DNA from: Planctomycetota bacterium
GTDB taxonomy: Bacteria > Planctomycetota > UBA1135 > GCA-002686595
NCBI GenBank assembly: GCA_002686595.1
Contig: NYXZ01000108.1
Span: 1 to 64,000, forward strand
Length of the DNA: 64,000 bases
Reading direction: 5' to 3'
Shown: positions 38,314 through 46,945 of the stretch, one piece after another
Position numbering within the stretch: the first letter of the stretch is position 1
Layout of the letters: every line of letters begins with the position of its first letter
The notes under the pieces: model-generated
The model's input: only the letters and a program-made list of their open reading frames with translations
Database searches by the model: none
Told to the model about the DNA's origin: nothing
Program-made: the position numbers and the translations under genes

Positions 38314-38373
38314 AAAAAAGTCCATCCTGGCGCGCCAGGATGGTTTTTGACCGGGGCCCGTTTTTGGCCCCGG
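38314..38373 (-). terminator. Double terminator after rpoD
   Basis: A perfect 11-bp palindrome (CCATCCTGGCG and its complement, 38322-38343) is followed on the minus strand by AC and six Us (A6 at 38314-38319). On the plus strand five Us follow, so it is usable in both directions. A second hairpin, CCGGGGCC/GGCCCCGG with a T-rich loop, sits at 38351-38373, 15 bp after the rpoD stop. Together they should end the dnaG-rpoD transcript. Confidence 0.88.
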
Positions 38374-38388
38374 CCTATTCCCAGCCCG

Positions 38389-40131
38389 CTACATGCTCCA
38401 GCCGCCGGATGAACTGGTCTCCTCTTCCTCCACCTGGGCTCCATCCAGGAAGCTGGCCAGCTGGCGCGCGCGCACCGGGTGACGCAGTTTGCGCACGGCC
38501 TTGGCCTCGATCTGGCGCACCCTTTCGCGGGTCACACGGAAAATGCGTCCGACCTCTTCCAGGGTGTAGGTGTAGCCGTCGCCGATGCCATAGCGCAGCT
38601 TGATGATCTCGCGCTCGCGGAAGGTCAACGAGGAGAGTACATCGTCGATGCGATCCTTCAGCATCTCGTGGCCGGCGGCCTGCATCGGGCTTTCGGCCGA
38701 TTCGTCCTCGATGAAATCACCGAAGTAGGAATCGTCCGACTCGCCGATGGGTCGATCGAGGCTGATCGGATGCTTGCTGATCTTCATCACGCGCTTGGCC
38801 TCATCCATGGTGATGCCAGTGGCCTCGGCCACTTCTTCCACGGAGGGTTCCCGCCCCTTCTGCTGCACCAGGTGCTTGGTGACATTGCGTAGCTTGCTCA
38901 TGGTTTCAATCATGTGCACGGGAATGCGAATGGTACGCGCCTGATCAGCGATGGAGCGCGTGATCGCCTGGCGAATCCACCAGGTGGCGTAGGTCGAGAA
39001 CTTGTAGCCGCGCCGATACTCGTATTTCTCCACGGCCTTCATCAGGCCTGTGTTGCCTTCCTGAATCAGATCCAGGAATGAGAGGCCACGGTTGCGGTAC
39101 TTCTTGGCGATCGAAACAACCAGACGCAGGTTGCCACTGGAGAGCAGGCGCTTGGCCTCCTCGTACTCCTCGTGGTGCAGGCGGATCTGGTCGATGCGCC
39201 GCTTGAGCCGCGGGGCGGGCTCCAGGGCAACAGTTTCCAATTCCTTGATTTGCTCATTCAGCTCGCGCTTCTGGGTCGCGCTGTTCTTGGGGTTGACCAA
39301 CTTGCGTTCCAAGGAACGCATCTCGCGGTAGTGGTCTTCCAAGATGTCCAAATAGGGCCGCACCTTCTTGATCTGCAGGTGGCATTCCTCGATCAGGATC
39401 ACCAGTTTGCGGCGCAGGTTCTGCACCTTGACCAGGGTTTCCGCTCGCTCGGCCTTGGTGATGCGTTGGCTTTGAAGCGTCTGGTAGACCTCCCGCAGGC
39501 GCACGACGAGGGCCTGAATGGTGATCAAGTTCACCGGCAGACGCTTGGCCAAAAAGGGCTTGCCGAGGGTCTCGACGATCAGGGGATCGTCGTCGGGCTT
39601 GGGGTTGGGATTGACTTTCAAGGTGCGGTCAAAGGCCAGCCGTCCGGCGGCCACCAGTTCCAACGTGTCCAATGAAGCGTCCATGCAGACGCCGGAGCCC
39701 ATGCACTTCTTGCGGAAGCGCTTGCGGGTCACCTCGATCGTCTTGGCCAGCGAGATTTCCTCCGGCCGCGTCAGCAGGGGAATCTCACCCATTTGGGTCA
39801 GATACATGCGCACGGGATCGTCGATCTTCTCCGGCAAGGCGGCCTTGACGGGGGTCGCCTTGGCGGCCTTGCCCTTGGCCGGCGCGGCCGCTTCCTTCGG
39901 CGCGCTCTCCGTGGCCAGCTCCATGTCAGAGTTCAGGCCTTCGGCTTGGGCATCCTCATCCGAGACCAGGCGAATCTCCAAATCGTCCATGGCCACGAAG
40001 AGCTGGTCGAGCTCGTCCGGCGGAATAAACTGCTCCTCCATCAAGCGGTCCAACTCGCCCCGGGAGACAAAACCACGGGTGCGTCCGTTTTCGAGGAGAG
40101 TTTTGAGGGCGTCGTCCTGTTTCTGTTTCAT
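38389..40131 (-). CDS. rpoD: RNA polymerase primary sigma factor (sigma-70)
   Basis: 580 residues. Region 1.2 is [27 protein letters not shown] long spacer (about 145-290, [20 protein letters not shown] ...) precedes region 2. Region 2 has [27 protein letters not shown] and [16 protein letters not shown]. Region 3 begins [13 protein letters not shown]. Region 4 has [14 protein letters not shown] and the helix-turn-helix [22 protein letters not shown]. The spacer type is what I recognise from planctomycete RpoD. The N-terminal 1.1 domain is short. The gene follows dnaG after 1 bp. Region 2.4 residues predict ordinary TTGACA/TATAAT promoters. Confidence 0.97.
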   Translation of the reverse strand: MKQKQDDALKTLLENGRTRGFVSRGELDRLMEEQFIPPDELDQLFVAMDDLEIRLVSDEDAQAEGLNSDMELATESAPKEAAAPAKGKAAKATPVKAALPEKIDDPVRMYLTQMGEIPLLTRPEEISLAKTIEVTRKRFRKKCMGSGVCMDASLDTLELVAAGRLAFDRTLKVNPNPKPDDDPLIVETLGKPFLAKRLPVNLITIQALVVRLREVYQTLQSQRITKAERAETLVKVQNLRRKLVILIEECHLQIKKVRPYLDILEDHYREMRSLERKLVNPKNSATQKRELNEQIKELETVALEPAPRLKRRIDQIRLHHEEYEEAKRLLSSGNLRLVVSIAKKYRNRGLSFLDLIQEGNTGLMKAVEKYEYRRGYKFSTYATWWIRQAITRSIADQARTIRIPVHMIETMSKLRNVTKHLVQQKGREPSVEEVAEATGITMDEAKRVMKISKHPISLDRPIGESDDSYFGDFIEDESAESPMQAAGHEMLKDRIDDVLSSLTFREREIIKLRYGIGDGYTYTLEEVGRIFRVTRERVRQIEAKAVRKLRHPVRARQLASFLDGAQVEEEETSSSGGWSM

Positions 40132-40132
40132 G

Positions 40133-42070
40133 TTAATGCGCGTCCGCTCTGAGGACTTGGGTGCTTGGTGAGGTCTGGTTTGATTCCGTTTGCTGGTTGC
40201 CCAGTTGAGTTAGTTCGCGGGCCTGTGCCCGCCAATGTTCTTCCGCTTGCTCATCACCGGCTGCCATCCGGCGTTGCGCTTCCCCCATGGCATCCGTCAA
40301 CGCAGCGCGCCGCGTTTGGATGCGGTTTTCTTCGAGAAACCTCAGTTCTCCATTCACGAGTTCGCGAGGTGTCTCGGCCGTGGAGGCCAACTCCACGGCC
40401 TTTATGACGAGCGGGCGCGCAGGATGTTCCAAGAGAGAGCTCAGCAAGAGGCCCTCTGATATGACGCCGTCCTCCGAATCGTAGAGTTCGAAGAAGGTCA
40501 CCAGGGCGTGGCTCACGCGCGGCTCGGGACACCCTTCCAACCAAGGACGCACCAGGGCCGCCAAGCTGTTGTCCAGCAAGATAGCTCCCAGCAAGCGAGC
40601 GTAGGCTCCCACCAGGCGGCGTTCCTCTGGAGTAGGCTGGCGCCTTTCCGGCACATTCGTCGAGCCGGCCTCGTCCGCCGCTTGGGCCAACGGCGCCGTC
40701 TTGCCCCGTACGGAGCGCGCCTCGGAGGTGCGTCCGCCGGTATGTCCCCCGCTATGTCCAACAGCGCCTCGCCCGGTGAGGGGATGGCTGGCAAACTGCT
40801 CCCGCAGCACTCCCTGGGCGAGGCCCGTGCGCTCCGCCAACTGGGCCAGGAGCGCCTCCCTGTGCACCGGTCGCCGCAAGCAGGCCAGGAACTCCACGCA
40901 GCCGTCCACGGCCCGGGACAAATCTCCGCCCCCCAAGTGTTCGATGCCCGCCGTGACAAAATCAAACCAGCCCTGGGCTCCGGCCAAGAGGGCGTCAAAG
41001 GCCTCCGCTCCCTCGCGGATCAAAAGGTCGCAGGGATCCGTACCCTGCTCCAGGGCGGCCACCTCCAACTCGATATCCAGGGCCAAGAGCCCCTTGAGGG
41101 CCCGTTCCGCCGCTTGGCGTCCGGCGGCGTCCCCGTCGAAGACCAACGTCACGCGCTTGGCCCCCACGCGCCTGACAAGGCCCGCATGATCGGCGGTGGT
41201 CGAGGTGCCCAAGACCGCCGCCACATTCTTGCGCCCGACCTGGTGGGCGGCCATGACATCCGTGTAGCCCTCCACAAGTACCAAATGGCCGCCCTTGCGC
41301 ACGGCCTCGCGGGCGCGATCCAAGCCGTAGATCAGCCGCCCCTTGTGGAAGAGCTCAGTCTCCGGCGTGTTGACGTACTTGGGCCCGCTGCCCTCGTCAT
41401 CCAGCAGACGCCGCGCCCCAAAACCCAGGGGACGCCCGGCAAGATCGCGAATGGGAAAGGTCAGCCGTCCGCGAAAGAAATCATAGCTGCGGCCTGAATC
41501 GTTGCGGCGCACCAGGCCGGCCTTGAGGTAGGCATCTATGTCCAGCTGCTCCTCGCTCACCACGCCCACCAGGGCCTGGCCATCCGGCGGCGCAAAGCCG
41601 ACGGAAAAGGCCTTGAGGGTGCCCTCTTCCAAACCGCGCGCCCTGAGGTAATCGAGGCCCGCCTTACCCGCCGGGGAATGGAGCTTGCGCTCGTACCAGT
41701 TACAGGTGCGTTCCACCGCCTCTAGCAGAGGATCGAGAGGTTCCCGGGGGCCGCGGGTCCGGGCGGCCTTGGGCAACTCCACGGCGGTCTGGGCCGCGAG
41801 CAGCTCCAGGGCCTCCATGAACTGCACGCCCAAAAACTCCATCAGGAAGTCGAGCTGGTCACCGCCGTTGCTGCAAGATCCGTAGCAATGCCAGGTGCCC
41901 TTGCGCGGATCCACTTTGAAGGAAGGCGTCTTCTCCTCGTGAAACGGACAGACCGCCTCCCACAGGGCGCCGGCCCGTTTCAAGCCCGGGACCCGCTCGC
42001 GCACCACCTCTTCAATGGGGGCGCGGAGCTTGATCTCCCGGATGGCGTCTCGGAGGTCGTCTGAAGGCAA
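40133..42070 (-). CDS. dnaG: DNA primase
   Basis: 645 residues from a TTG at 42070, the first possible start after an in-frame stop. The CHC2 zinc finger is C41-x2-H44 ... C62-x3-C66, with one more residue than the usual C-x2-C. The catalytic core has the TOPRIM motifs [13 protein letters not shown] and [14 protein letters not shown]. The C-terminal helicase-binding domain is recognisable by position only. It makes RNA primers for replication. It forms an operon with rpoD but lacks the rpsU of the classical macromolecular synthesis operon. The leader is long (about 410 nt from the TATAAT). Confidence 0.95.
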   Translation of the reverse strand: MPSDDLRDAIREIKLRAPIEEVVRERVPGLKRAGALWEAVCPFHEEKTPSFKVDPRKGTWHCYGSCSNGGDQLDFLMEFLGVQFMEALELLAAQTAVELPKAARTRGPREPLDPLLEAVERTCNWYERKLHSPAGKAGLDYLRARGLEEGTLKAFSVGFAPPDGQALVGVVSEEQLDIDAYLKAGLVRRNDSGRSYDFFRGRLTFPIRDLAGRPLGFGARRLLDDEGSGPKYVNTPETELFHKGRLIYGLDRAREAVRKGGHLVLVEGYTDVMAAHQVGRKNVAAVLGTSTTADHAGLVRRVGAKRVTLVFDGDAAGRQAAERALKGLLALDIELEVAALEQGTDPCDLLIREGAEAFDALLAGAQGWFDFVTAGIEHLGGGDLSRAVDGCVEFLACLRRPVHREALLAQLAERTGLAQGVLREQFASHPLTGRGAVGHSGGHTGGRTSEARSVRGKTAPLAQAADEAGSTNVPERRQPTPEERRLVGAYARLLGAILLDNSLAALVRPWLEGCPEPRVSHALVTFFELYDSEDGVISEGLLLSSLLEHPARPLVIKAVELASTAETPRELVNGELRFLEENRIQTRRAALTDAMGEAQRRMAAGDEQAEEHWRAQARELTQLGNQQTESNQTSPSTQVLRADAH

Positions 42071-42290
42071 GGAGGTGGAGCCGGAGCACGATTACTCCGA
42101 CGCGGGGTGTACGGGGTTTGGGAAGTGGGTGTGGGCTAGGGACGCGTCATTTGGCCGCCGGCGGCCGGTCGCCCTCGGGACAAAAGTGATCGAAGACGAA
42201 AACCGGAGGGCGCTCGGGGGGCAGCGTGCTGGACTTGGAAAAACAGGTGGTGGACTTGGTGCGACGACCGCTTGGCCGCGCAAAGGGGAT

Positions 42291-42483
42291 GGACTAAAGT
42301 AGGGGCCGTCCGTCGGGAGTTGGACGACACCGGAAATGGACAATAGGCACACTTCTTCCCGGGGCAGGAATGGCACCCGGGAATCCGCCTGGGCCGCTCC
42401 TGATAAGGTGGGATGAGGCAATCAAGAACCCCCGTAGGTCCAGGATCAGCCGTGTGGAGGAAAGCGGCCCGCTTCCCAAGTCC
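42291..42483 (-). ncRNA. Candidate structured RNA (6S-like or leader) upstream of dnaG-rpoD
   Basis: The segment starts where the TATAAT box predicts transcription to begin. Its ends can pair: GGACT (42483-42479) with AGTCC (42295-42291), then AAG/CTT and GGGCC/GGCCC. Inside are hairpins TTCTTGAT/ATCAGGAG and TTCCCGGG/CCCGGGAA, and a small GTCG/CGAC stem on the 3' side. Total 193 nt. Length, closed ends and a 3'-side small hairpin resemble 6S RNA, the sigma-70 polymerase inhibitor. I cannot confirm homology. A strong local alternative, GGAAGCG with CGCTTTCC, competes with the end pairing. It could instead be a regulatory leader of dnaG-rpoD. Confidence 0.35.
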
Positions 42484-42488
42484 ATAGC

Positions 42489-42494
42489 ATTATA
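42489..42494 (-). promoter_or_regulatory. Consensus -10 box (TATAAT) for dnaG-rpoD or an upstream RNA
   Basis: On the minus strand GTGCTATAATGCTATGG contains a perfect TATAAT. The expected start point is at 42482-42483. No good TTGACA lies 17 bp upstream (the sequence there is CGTCTT), so activity would lean on the -10 box. It is the best promoter-like hexamer upstream of dnaG. Confidence 0.6.
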
Positions 42495-42605
42495 GCACTT
42501 GTGGGCGGGAAAAGACGAGTGCGAAGCTGCAAAACACGCTCATGCCCCCAAATTGGCCTTCCCGCCCCTCGACCATCCGAAGCCGGGATGGGGCCTCGGC
42601 GCCAC

Positions 42606-43793
42606 CTAGGAGGGAGGCCCCAGGGCCCTGGATAGGGCCAGGAGCTCCGCCACGGACAACTCCCCAGGCCTGGCGCTCCCGTCCAGGCCGAGGCTCCCCA
42701 GCACCTCCCCGGCCCGTTCCCGATCGCCGAGTTGACGGCCCAGGAGTCCCAAGAGGGCCTTCCTGCGCTGGCCCAGGAGGATCCCGGTCCAGTCCCCAAG
42801 ACAGGTCATCTCCTGCGCTCCGGGCCGCTGCGGGAGCAGTTCCAACTGGAGCACGGCGCTCTCCACCCGGGGCCGGGGCCAGAACAACTCGGGTCCCACG
42901 GTGCGCACCATGCGGGCCCCGTAGAGGGCCTGGACTTGGACCGAGAGCGGCCCCCAGTCGCGCGTCCCGGGCACCGCCACCAGCCGGTCCACCATCTCCC
43001 GCTGGAGCAGCAGGGTCATGGTCAGCGGCGGGTTGGGCAGACGCGCCAGCAGCGCCGTCACTGGCCCCCCCACGCTGTAGGGCAGGTTGCTGACCACGCG
43101 CCAGCTGCCCTCGTCCGGCAGGGCCTCCAGCACTTCCTGGGCCAGGTGATGTTTGCCATCGAGTACATCGCAGTGGATCCACTTCACTGACGGAGCTTTC
43201 CCAGTCGCGGCGGCCAACCGTTCCCGGGCCACCTCCAGCAGGCGTCCGTCGATCTCCACCGCGCTCACCCGCGCCCCGGCGGCCACCAGGGGCACGGTCA
43301 AGGAGGCACAGCCGGAGCCGATCTCCAAGACGAAGTCCCCGGCCTCAACTCCGCCATCCCGCACAATGGCCCGGGCCAGATTGGCGTCCACCATCATGTT
43401 CTGGCCCAGGCGCCGGGAGGGCCGGTAGTCCCGGGCGGCCAACTCCGCGCGCACCGCCTGCCAAGTGCCGGCTTCCCCGTTGCCTTGCTCTTCACTGCCT
43501 TGCTCCCCGCGGCCTTGCTCCCCGCGGCCAGGTTTCCCGGCGCCAGATTCTCCAGTGCCAGATTCTCCGGCGCTGCTCTCCTTCGCGTCGTTTTCCATCG
43601 TGCAGTTTCCCTCTGCGCCGATTTCTCCAGCGCAGTTTCCCGCGGCGTGGCTCTCTTCCGTGCCGCTTCCCTCCGCGCAGTTTCCCTCTGTGCCGATTCC
43701 TCCAGCGCTGTTTCCCGCGGCGTTGCTCTCTTCCGTGCCGTTTCCCTCCGTGCCGTTTTCCCCCGTGCCGTTTCCTTCCGGCGGCGAGTTCAT
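42606..43793 (-). CDS. rsmA: 16S rRNA dimethyladenosine transferase with a repetitive N-terminal extension
   Basis: 395 residues. The start is fixed by an ATGA overlap with the upstream SUMF1 gene. The enzyme proper begins near residue 111 (WQAVRAELAARDYRPSRRLG, then QNMMVD in place of QNFLVD). The SAM site is FVLEIGSGCASLT (155-166) and the catalytic motif is NLPYS. It methylates A1518/A1519 of 16S rRNA late in 30S assembly. Residues 1-110 are a low-complexity Gly/Asn/Glu/Thr/Ser tract with a 25-residue duplication (about 20-69) and Arg/Gly/Glu repeats after it. Normal RsmA has no such domain. It may be a linker or tether, or simply repeat expansion. Confidence 0.92.
   Translation of the reverse strand: MNSPPEGNGTGENGTEGNGTEESNAAGNSAGGIGTEGNCAEGSGTEESHAAGNCAGEIGAEGNCTMENDAKESSAGESGTGESGAGKPGRGEQGRGEQGSEEQGNGEAGTWQAVRAELAARDYRPSRRLGQNMMVDANLARAIVRDGGVEAGDFVLEIGSGCASLTVPLVAAGARVSAVEIDGRLLEVARERLAAATGKAPSVKWIHCDVLDGKHHLAQEVLEALPDEGSWRVVSNLPYSVGGPVTALLARLPNPPLTMTLLLQREMVDRLVAVPGTRDWGPLSVQVQALYGARMVRTVGPELFWPRPRVESAVLQLELLPQRPGAQEMTCLGDWTGILLGQRRKALLGLLGRQLGDRERAGEVLGSLGLDGSARPGELSVAELLALSRALGPPS
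43464..43793 (-). repeat. Repeat-rich coding tract at the start of rsmA
   Basis: A mosaic of short degenerate direct repeats built from GCCGTTTCC, GCGCAGTTTCC and CTCTTCCGTGCCG-like pieces, with one clear 75-bp duplication. It keeps one open frame coding for Gly-Asn-Gly-Thr-Glu-type units. It looks like slippage-prone sequence and may vary in length between strains. Confidence 0.7.
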
Positions 43794-44809
43794 CTGCGAG
43801 CTCCCTCCAGCAACGCCCTCAGCCCCGGCGCCGCCCCTTCTTCCGCCGCCAGCCGTTCCAAGAGTGGCAGTGCGGCGCCACCCCAACTCTGGCCCACTGA
43901 GCGTAGTCGGCCCAGGAGGGCGGCGTCCCGGCTCCAACCCGAAGCCTGTGAGCGCAGGTACTCCTCGGCCCCCGCCACACAGCGAAAGCCCAGATCCGCC
44001 GCCCGGTGCCGCCGGTCGAAGCCCTGTTCGTTGTAGGCCAGCCCGCCCTCCGAAGTGGGCCCGGACAGGGGACGGCCCCGCGTGCGGTACGAGCCCCCCA
44101 GGGCTCCGTCCCGGTGCCCGCGGGCGGCCAGCGATTCCGTGACGCGGCCCCTGGTCCATTCCGCCGCGTTCCCCAGGAGATCGTGAACTCCCTCTGGACT
44201 GCGCCCGCGCTCGAACGTGCCACAGGCCAGAAGGCGCCCCAGGCCCAGTTCCAGGGTGTTCGCCACGGCCCGCGCCCGACCCGCTCCCCAGGGCCAGGGC
44301 CGCCCCCGCTGGCCCCCGGCGATGCGCAGCCACTCGCAGGCCGTGGGCAGGCGCAGGCCCCGGGCCACGGCGTAATCCTCGGCCTCCTCCAGCGTCATCC
44401 AGGTGGCCGGCCAGGTATCGCCGTCGACGCCCCAGGCCTCGGCTTCCGCCAGGGGAAAGGTCTCGGCGCTGCCCTCTGCCAGCCAGCGCCGCCACTGTCC
44501 GCGGGAGACTTCAAAACGCTCCACGAGCAAGTCCGCCACCGCTGGACAGGTCGCGCCCGGGCCCAGCTCCAGAGAACAACCCGGGACAAAGACCATGCCT
44601 TCGACGGCCAGGGGCTCCCCGTATGCCGCGCGCCCCAGCGCAGCGCTAGCCTTGGCGGAACTGGCAGTGCTGGAACTCGCCGCGGCGGAACTAGCCCGCG
44701 TTGCAAGAGACGAGCCCGCCCCCCCTTCATCGCAACCCTGCAATCCAAGGCTGACACAGAGGACCAGACAGGCGCCCAGGAGAACTCGCGGCGCCCGGCG
44801 AATCTTCAA
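43790..44809 (-). CDS. SUMF1/formylglycine-generating-enzyme-like lipoprotein
   Basis: 339 residues. It starts with TTG, preceded by GGAG with 6-nt spacing. Lipoprotein signal LGLQGC (Cys at about residue 26). A short Ser/Ala linker precedes the SUMF1 domain. There VEGMVFVPG opens the fold, VERFEVSRGQWRRWL is the characteristic first helix, and LRLPTACEWLRIAGG and DLLGNAAEWT follow. The domain ends ADLGFRCVAG. The active-site cysteine pair of true FGE (in GFRC and a second Cys) is only partly kept, so a binding or structural role is as likely as sulfatase maturation. It is translationally coupled to rsmA. Confidence 0.85.
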   Translation of the reverse strand: MKIRRAPRVLLGACLVLCVSLGLQGCDEGGAGSSLATRASSAAASSSTASSAKASAALGRAAYGEPLAVEGMVFVPGCSLELGPGATCPAVADLLVERFEVSRGQWRRWLAEGSAETFPLAEAEAWGVDGDTWPATWMTLEEAEDYAVARGLRLPTACEWLRIAGGQRGRPWPWGAGRARAVANTLELGLGRLLACGTFERGRSPEGVHDLLGNAAEWTRGRVTESLAARGHRDGALGGSYRTRGRPLSGPTSEGGLAYNEQGFDRRHRAADLGFRCVAGAEEYLRSQASGWSRDAALLGRLRSVGQSWGGAALPLLERLAAEEGAAPGLRALLEGARR

Positions 44810-44878
44810 CAGGTTCTCCGTGCCGGGGCAGGCGGCCCGGTCAGCCCCGCGGGCCGTCCGGGCCAGTGCCCGATAACA

Positions 44879-45625
44879 CTACTCGCCGCCGATTTGGGCG
44901 TCCTGGACGAAGATCTCCACACGACGGTTCAGGCGCTTGTTGTCGGCGCTGTCATTGGCCACAACCGGTTCATGGGGGCCGAAGCCAGCCACCACCATGT
45001 CCGCCGCTGGAATCTGCTTCGAGGCCACCAACAACGAGGCGACCCCCACCGCCCGCGCCGCCGAGAGCTCCAAGTTGCCACCGGGAAAACGCTCCAGGGT
45101 CTTGGGTCGAACGATGGGATCACTATCCGTGTGTCCGCGTACCCAAACACGGCCGTGGGGCAGGGCTGCAATCTCACTAGCCACTTGCGCCAGGGCCTTT
45201 TGCCCCTCCGCGCCGACCTCCGCCGAACCGGAGGCAAAGAGCACCTTGTCCTGCACCATGTAGACATAGCCTCCCTCCACATCAAAGCGCTCCACATCTC
45301 CCGGCGGCCGGCCGAGGGTGTTCAGCATTTCCTGCAGTTCACCCATGCGGTGTTCGATGCGCGTGTCGAAGCCCGCCTCCAACACCTCCACTTGGCTCAG
45401 GGCCAGCTCGCCCTTGAGTTGTTCGGAGCGCGCCTCCAGCTGGGCCACATATTGGCTGAGGTCGTGGACCTGGGTTTGGTAGCGTTTGGCGGACTCGAGA
45501 GTCTCGTCGTACTTGCCCTGGGAAACGCAGGAAGCCAAAAGGGCCAGGCCCAGCAAGGCCGGGGCCAGGCTAGGTGTCAGTTTGGCGGTTGCGGCGTCTT
45601 GGCCGTGGTGTCGAATTGTGTTCAT
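44879..45625 (-). CDS. OmpA-family peptidoglycan-binding lipoprotein
   Basis: 248 residues from the ATG at 45625. One further upstream ATG at 45649 is possible. The much longer open frame beyond it is repeat sequence. Lipoprotein signal LGLALLASC. A coiled-coil segment (about 45-95) precedes the C-terminal OmpA/MotB domain. The domain has VLFASGSAEVGAEGQKALAQV, VWVRGHTDSDPI, LSAARAVGVASLL and the closing NKRLNRRVEIFV. The Asp and Arg that bind diaminopimelate in peptidoglycan are present in the GHTD and NRRVEI motifs. It tethers the outer membrane to the cell wall. It lies just downstream of the tandem repeats. Confidence 0.9.
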   Translation of the reverse strand: MNTIRHHGQDAATAKLTPSLAPALLGLALLASCVSQGKYDETLESAKRYQTQVHDLSQYVAQLEARSEQLKGELALSQVEVLEAGFDTRIEHRMGELQEMLNTLGRPPGDVERFDVEGGYVYMVQDKVLFASGSAEVGAEGQKALAQVASEIAALPHGRVWVRGHTDSDPIVRPKTLERFPGGNLELSAARAVGVASLLVASKQIPAADMVVAGFGPHEPVVANDSADNKRLNRRVEIFVQDAQIGGE

Positions 45626-46348
45626 CGCGTTGTTGATTGCTCGTGCCATGGGTGGAACGCGCCCCACCGCTCTGGTGAGCATCCGCGTCCCCACGGCCGA
45701 GTCTAGCCCTCCGACGAGCCCGAATCCAAAGCGTTCCCCGGGAGATACCGTCCAAAAAACAACACCGGAAAACTCCCCCCCCCTTGGGGGGCCGGGGAGA
45801 GAACCACACACCCCCTTGCCACCGCGCACACCAAAGCAAAAAGCGCATACCCAAACCCAGCGCACACGCAAGCCCAGCTGTCCCACTCCCCAAAACCAGA
45901 AAACTCCCCCCCTTGGGGGGGCTGGGGGGGGGGACCACACAACCCCTTGCCACCGCACATACCCAAGCCCAAGCACATACCCAAGCCCCGCTGTTCCACT
46001 CCCCAAAACCAGAAAACTCCCCCCTTTGGGGGGGCTGGGGGGGGGAACCACACAACCCCTTGCCACCGCGCACACCCAAGCCCAGCGCATACCCAAGCCC
46101 AGCTGTCCCACTCCCCCAAACCGGAAAACTCCCCCCCTTGGGGGGGCTGGGGGGGGGAACCACACAACCCCTTGCCACCGCGCACACCCAAGCCCAGCGC
46201 ATACCCAAGCCCAAGCACATACCCAAGCCCCACTCCCCCACTCCCCCAAACCGGAAAACCGGAAAACCCGAGAGATCACCGGCCGCGCTGGATTCAGCAA
46301 AGCGCCGCCGGACCGGGGGCCGGCGGCGCAGCGAGTGTGCCCTAGCTC
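45626..46348. other. Gene-free region filled mostly by tandem repeats
   Basis: 723 bp between the OmpA-like and the helix-turn-helix genes, both on the minus strand. Positions 45767-46260 are the four repeat units described separately. Several long open frames cross it in both directions only because the repeat lacks stop triplets. The promoter of the OmpA-like gene should lie between about 45626 and 45766, but I see no clear -35/-10 pair. Confidence 0.7.
45767..46260. repeat. Four tandem copies of the C-run/G-run repeat
   Basis: Units begin with AAAACTCC at 45769, 45900, 46013 and 46125, so the periods are 131, 113 and 112 bp. Each unit has a palindromic core of 6-9 Cs, TT or TTT, and 6-7 Gs. 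Then come CTGGGGGGGGG (variant in unit 1), an ACCACACAACCCCTTGCCACCGC stretch and a variable tail built from CCCAAGCCC(AG) and GCATACCCAAGC. Spacing is not a multiple of three and no frame is conserved, so this is not coding. Units 2-4 are closest to each other, and unit 1 is degenerate. The core and first 35 bp match the two copies at 1-165. Confidence 0.9.
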
Positions 46349-46891
46349 CTAGAACTTGGCGCCGAAGATCCCAGCCACGCTCTCGGCCACGCTATTCAGC
46401 TGACCGCGAGAGAGGGCCAGGGCGATCGGCAGACCGAGGACCAGGACCAGGGTGGTGGCAATGGCCGCCAGGCGCACGCCCATGCCCTCGCTCTCTTCCG
46501 CCGGCGCGGCGACGACGGCAGCGGCGGAGCTACGGCGCACGGGGGCGGCTTCGGCGATGTCCTCTTCCTCGGCGAGGTCGATTTCACCCACATCCTCCAC
46601 ATCCTCGATGAGCGTATCCACATCGGTGATTTCCTGGGTGGCCATGCCGGCCTCGTCGTCCAAGTCCACGGCATCCTCGAAGACGACCTCTTCGCCGGCA
46701 TCGGCCACCGAGACCACTTCGCCGGATAGATCGCTGCGCAGGCTGTCCACATCGCTGCGGCGTAGTTTCATGGTATCGCCTTCACGGAAGGCGCGAATTT
46801 CGCCCTCCGAGACGAGGCGTTTCAGCTCCTCGTCCTTGAGGCGCAGTTTGTCGAGGGCTTCCTCGAAGCTGAAGAATTCGTTTTCTGCCAC
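46349..46891 (-). CDS. Excisionase-type helix-turn-helix protein with a C-terminal membrane helix
   Basis: 180 residues from a GTG. Residues 1-52 (FFSFEEALDKLRLKDEELKRLVSEGEIRAFREGDTMKLRRSDVDSL) have the MerR/excisionase winged-helix pattern. An acidic linker (about 60-120) follows, then one membrane helix (VRLAAIATTLVLVLGLPIALAL) and a short tail. Such architecture is common among proteins of this phylum and may act in membrane-linked regulation. It is the last gene of the minus-strand block. Confidence 0.7.
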   Translation of the reverse strand: MAENEFFSFEEALDKLRLKDEELKRLVSEGEIRAFREGDTMKLRRSDVDSLRSDLSGEVVSVADAGEEVVFEDAVDLDDEAGMATQEITDVDTLIEDVEDVGEIDLAEEEDIAEAAPVRRSSAAAVVAAPAEESEGMGVRLAAIATTLVLVLGLPIALALSRGQLNSVAESVAGIFGAKF

Positions 46892-46945
46892 TGGGTGTCT
46901 CCTGTGTTGCCGAATCGGCGTTTGAAATGAAGGGGAGGTGGTTGG

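Larger units (their letters stand above)
42071..42605. other. Long gene-free region upstream of dnaG
   Basis: 535 bp between dnaG and rsmA, both on the minus strand. It contains a consensus -10 box at 42489-42494 and a segment with strong secondary structure (42291-42483), described separately. Closer to dnaG lie palindromes such as GGCCGCC/GGCGGCC at about 42153-42166. No ribosomal protein S21 frame and no tRNA-like fold was found. The rest shows nothing I can name. Confidence 0.6.

Noticed and set aside
42291-42483. RNase P RNA or tmRNA upstream of dnaG
   Set aside because: The nearby GGAGGAAAG on the plus strand is followed by CGG, not by the P4 continuation. Neither tmRNA termini nor the other RNase P signatures are present.
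45486-46352. Long open frames on both strands through the tandem repeats
   Set aside because: The C/G-run repeat lacks stop triplets, unit lengths are not multiples of three and the predicted peptides are simple Pro/Gly/Trp repeats. No start or ribosome site fits.
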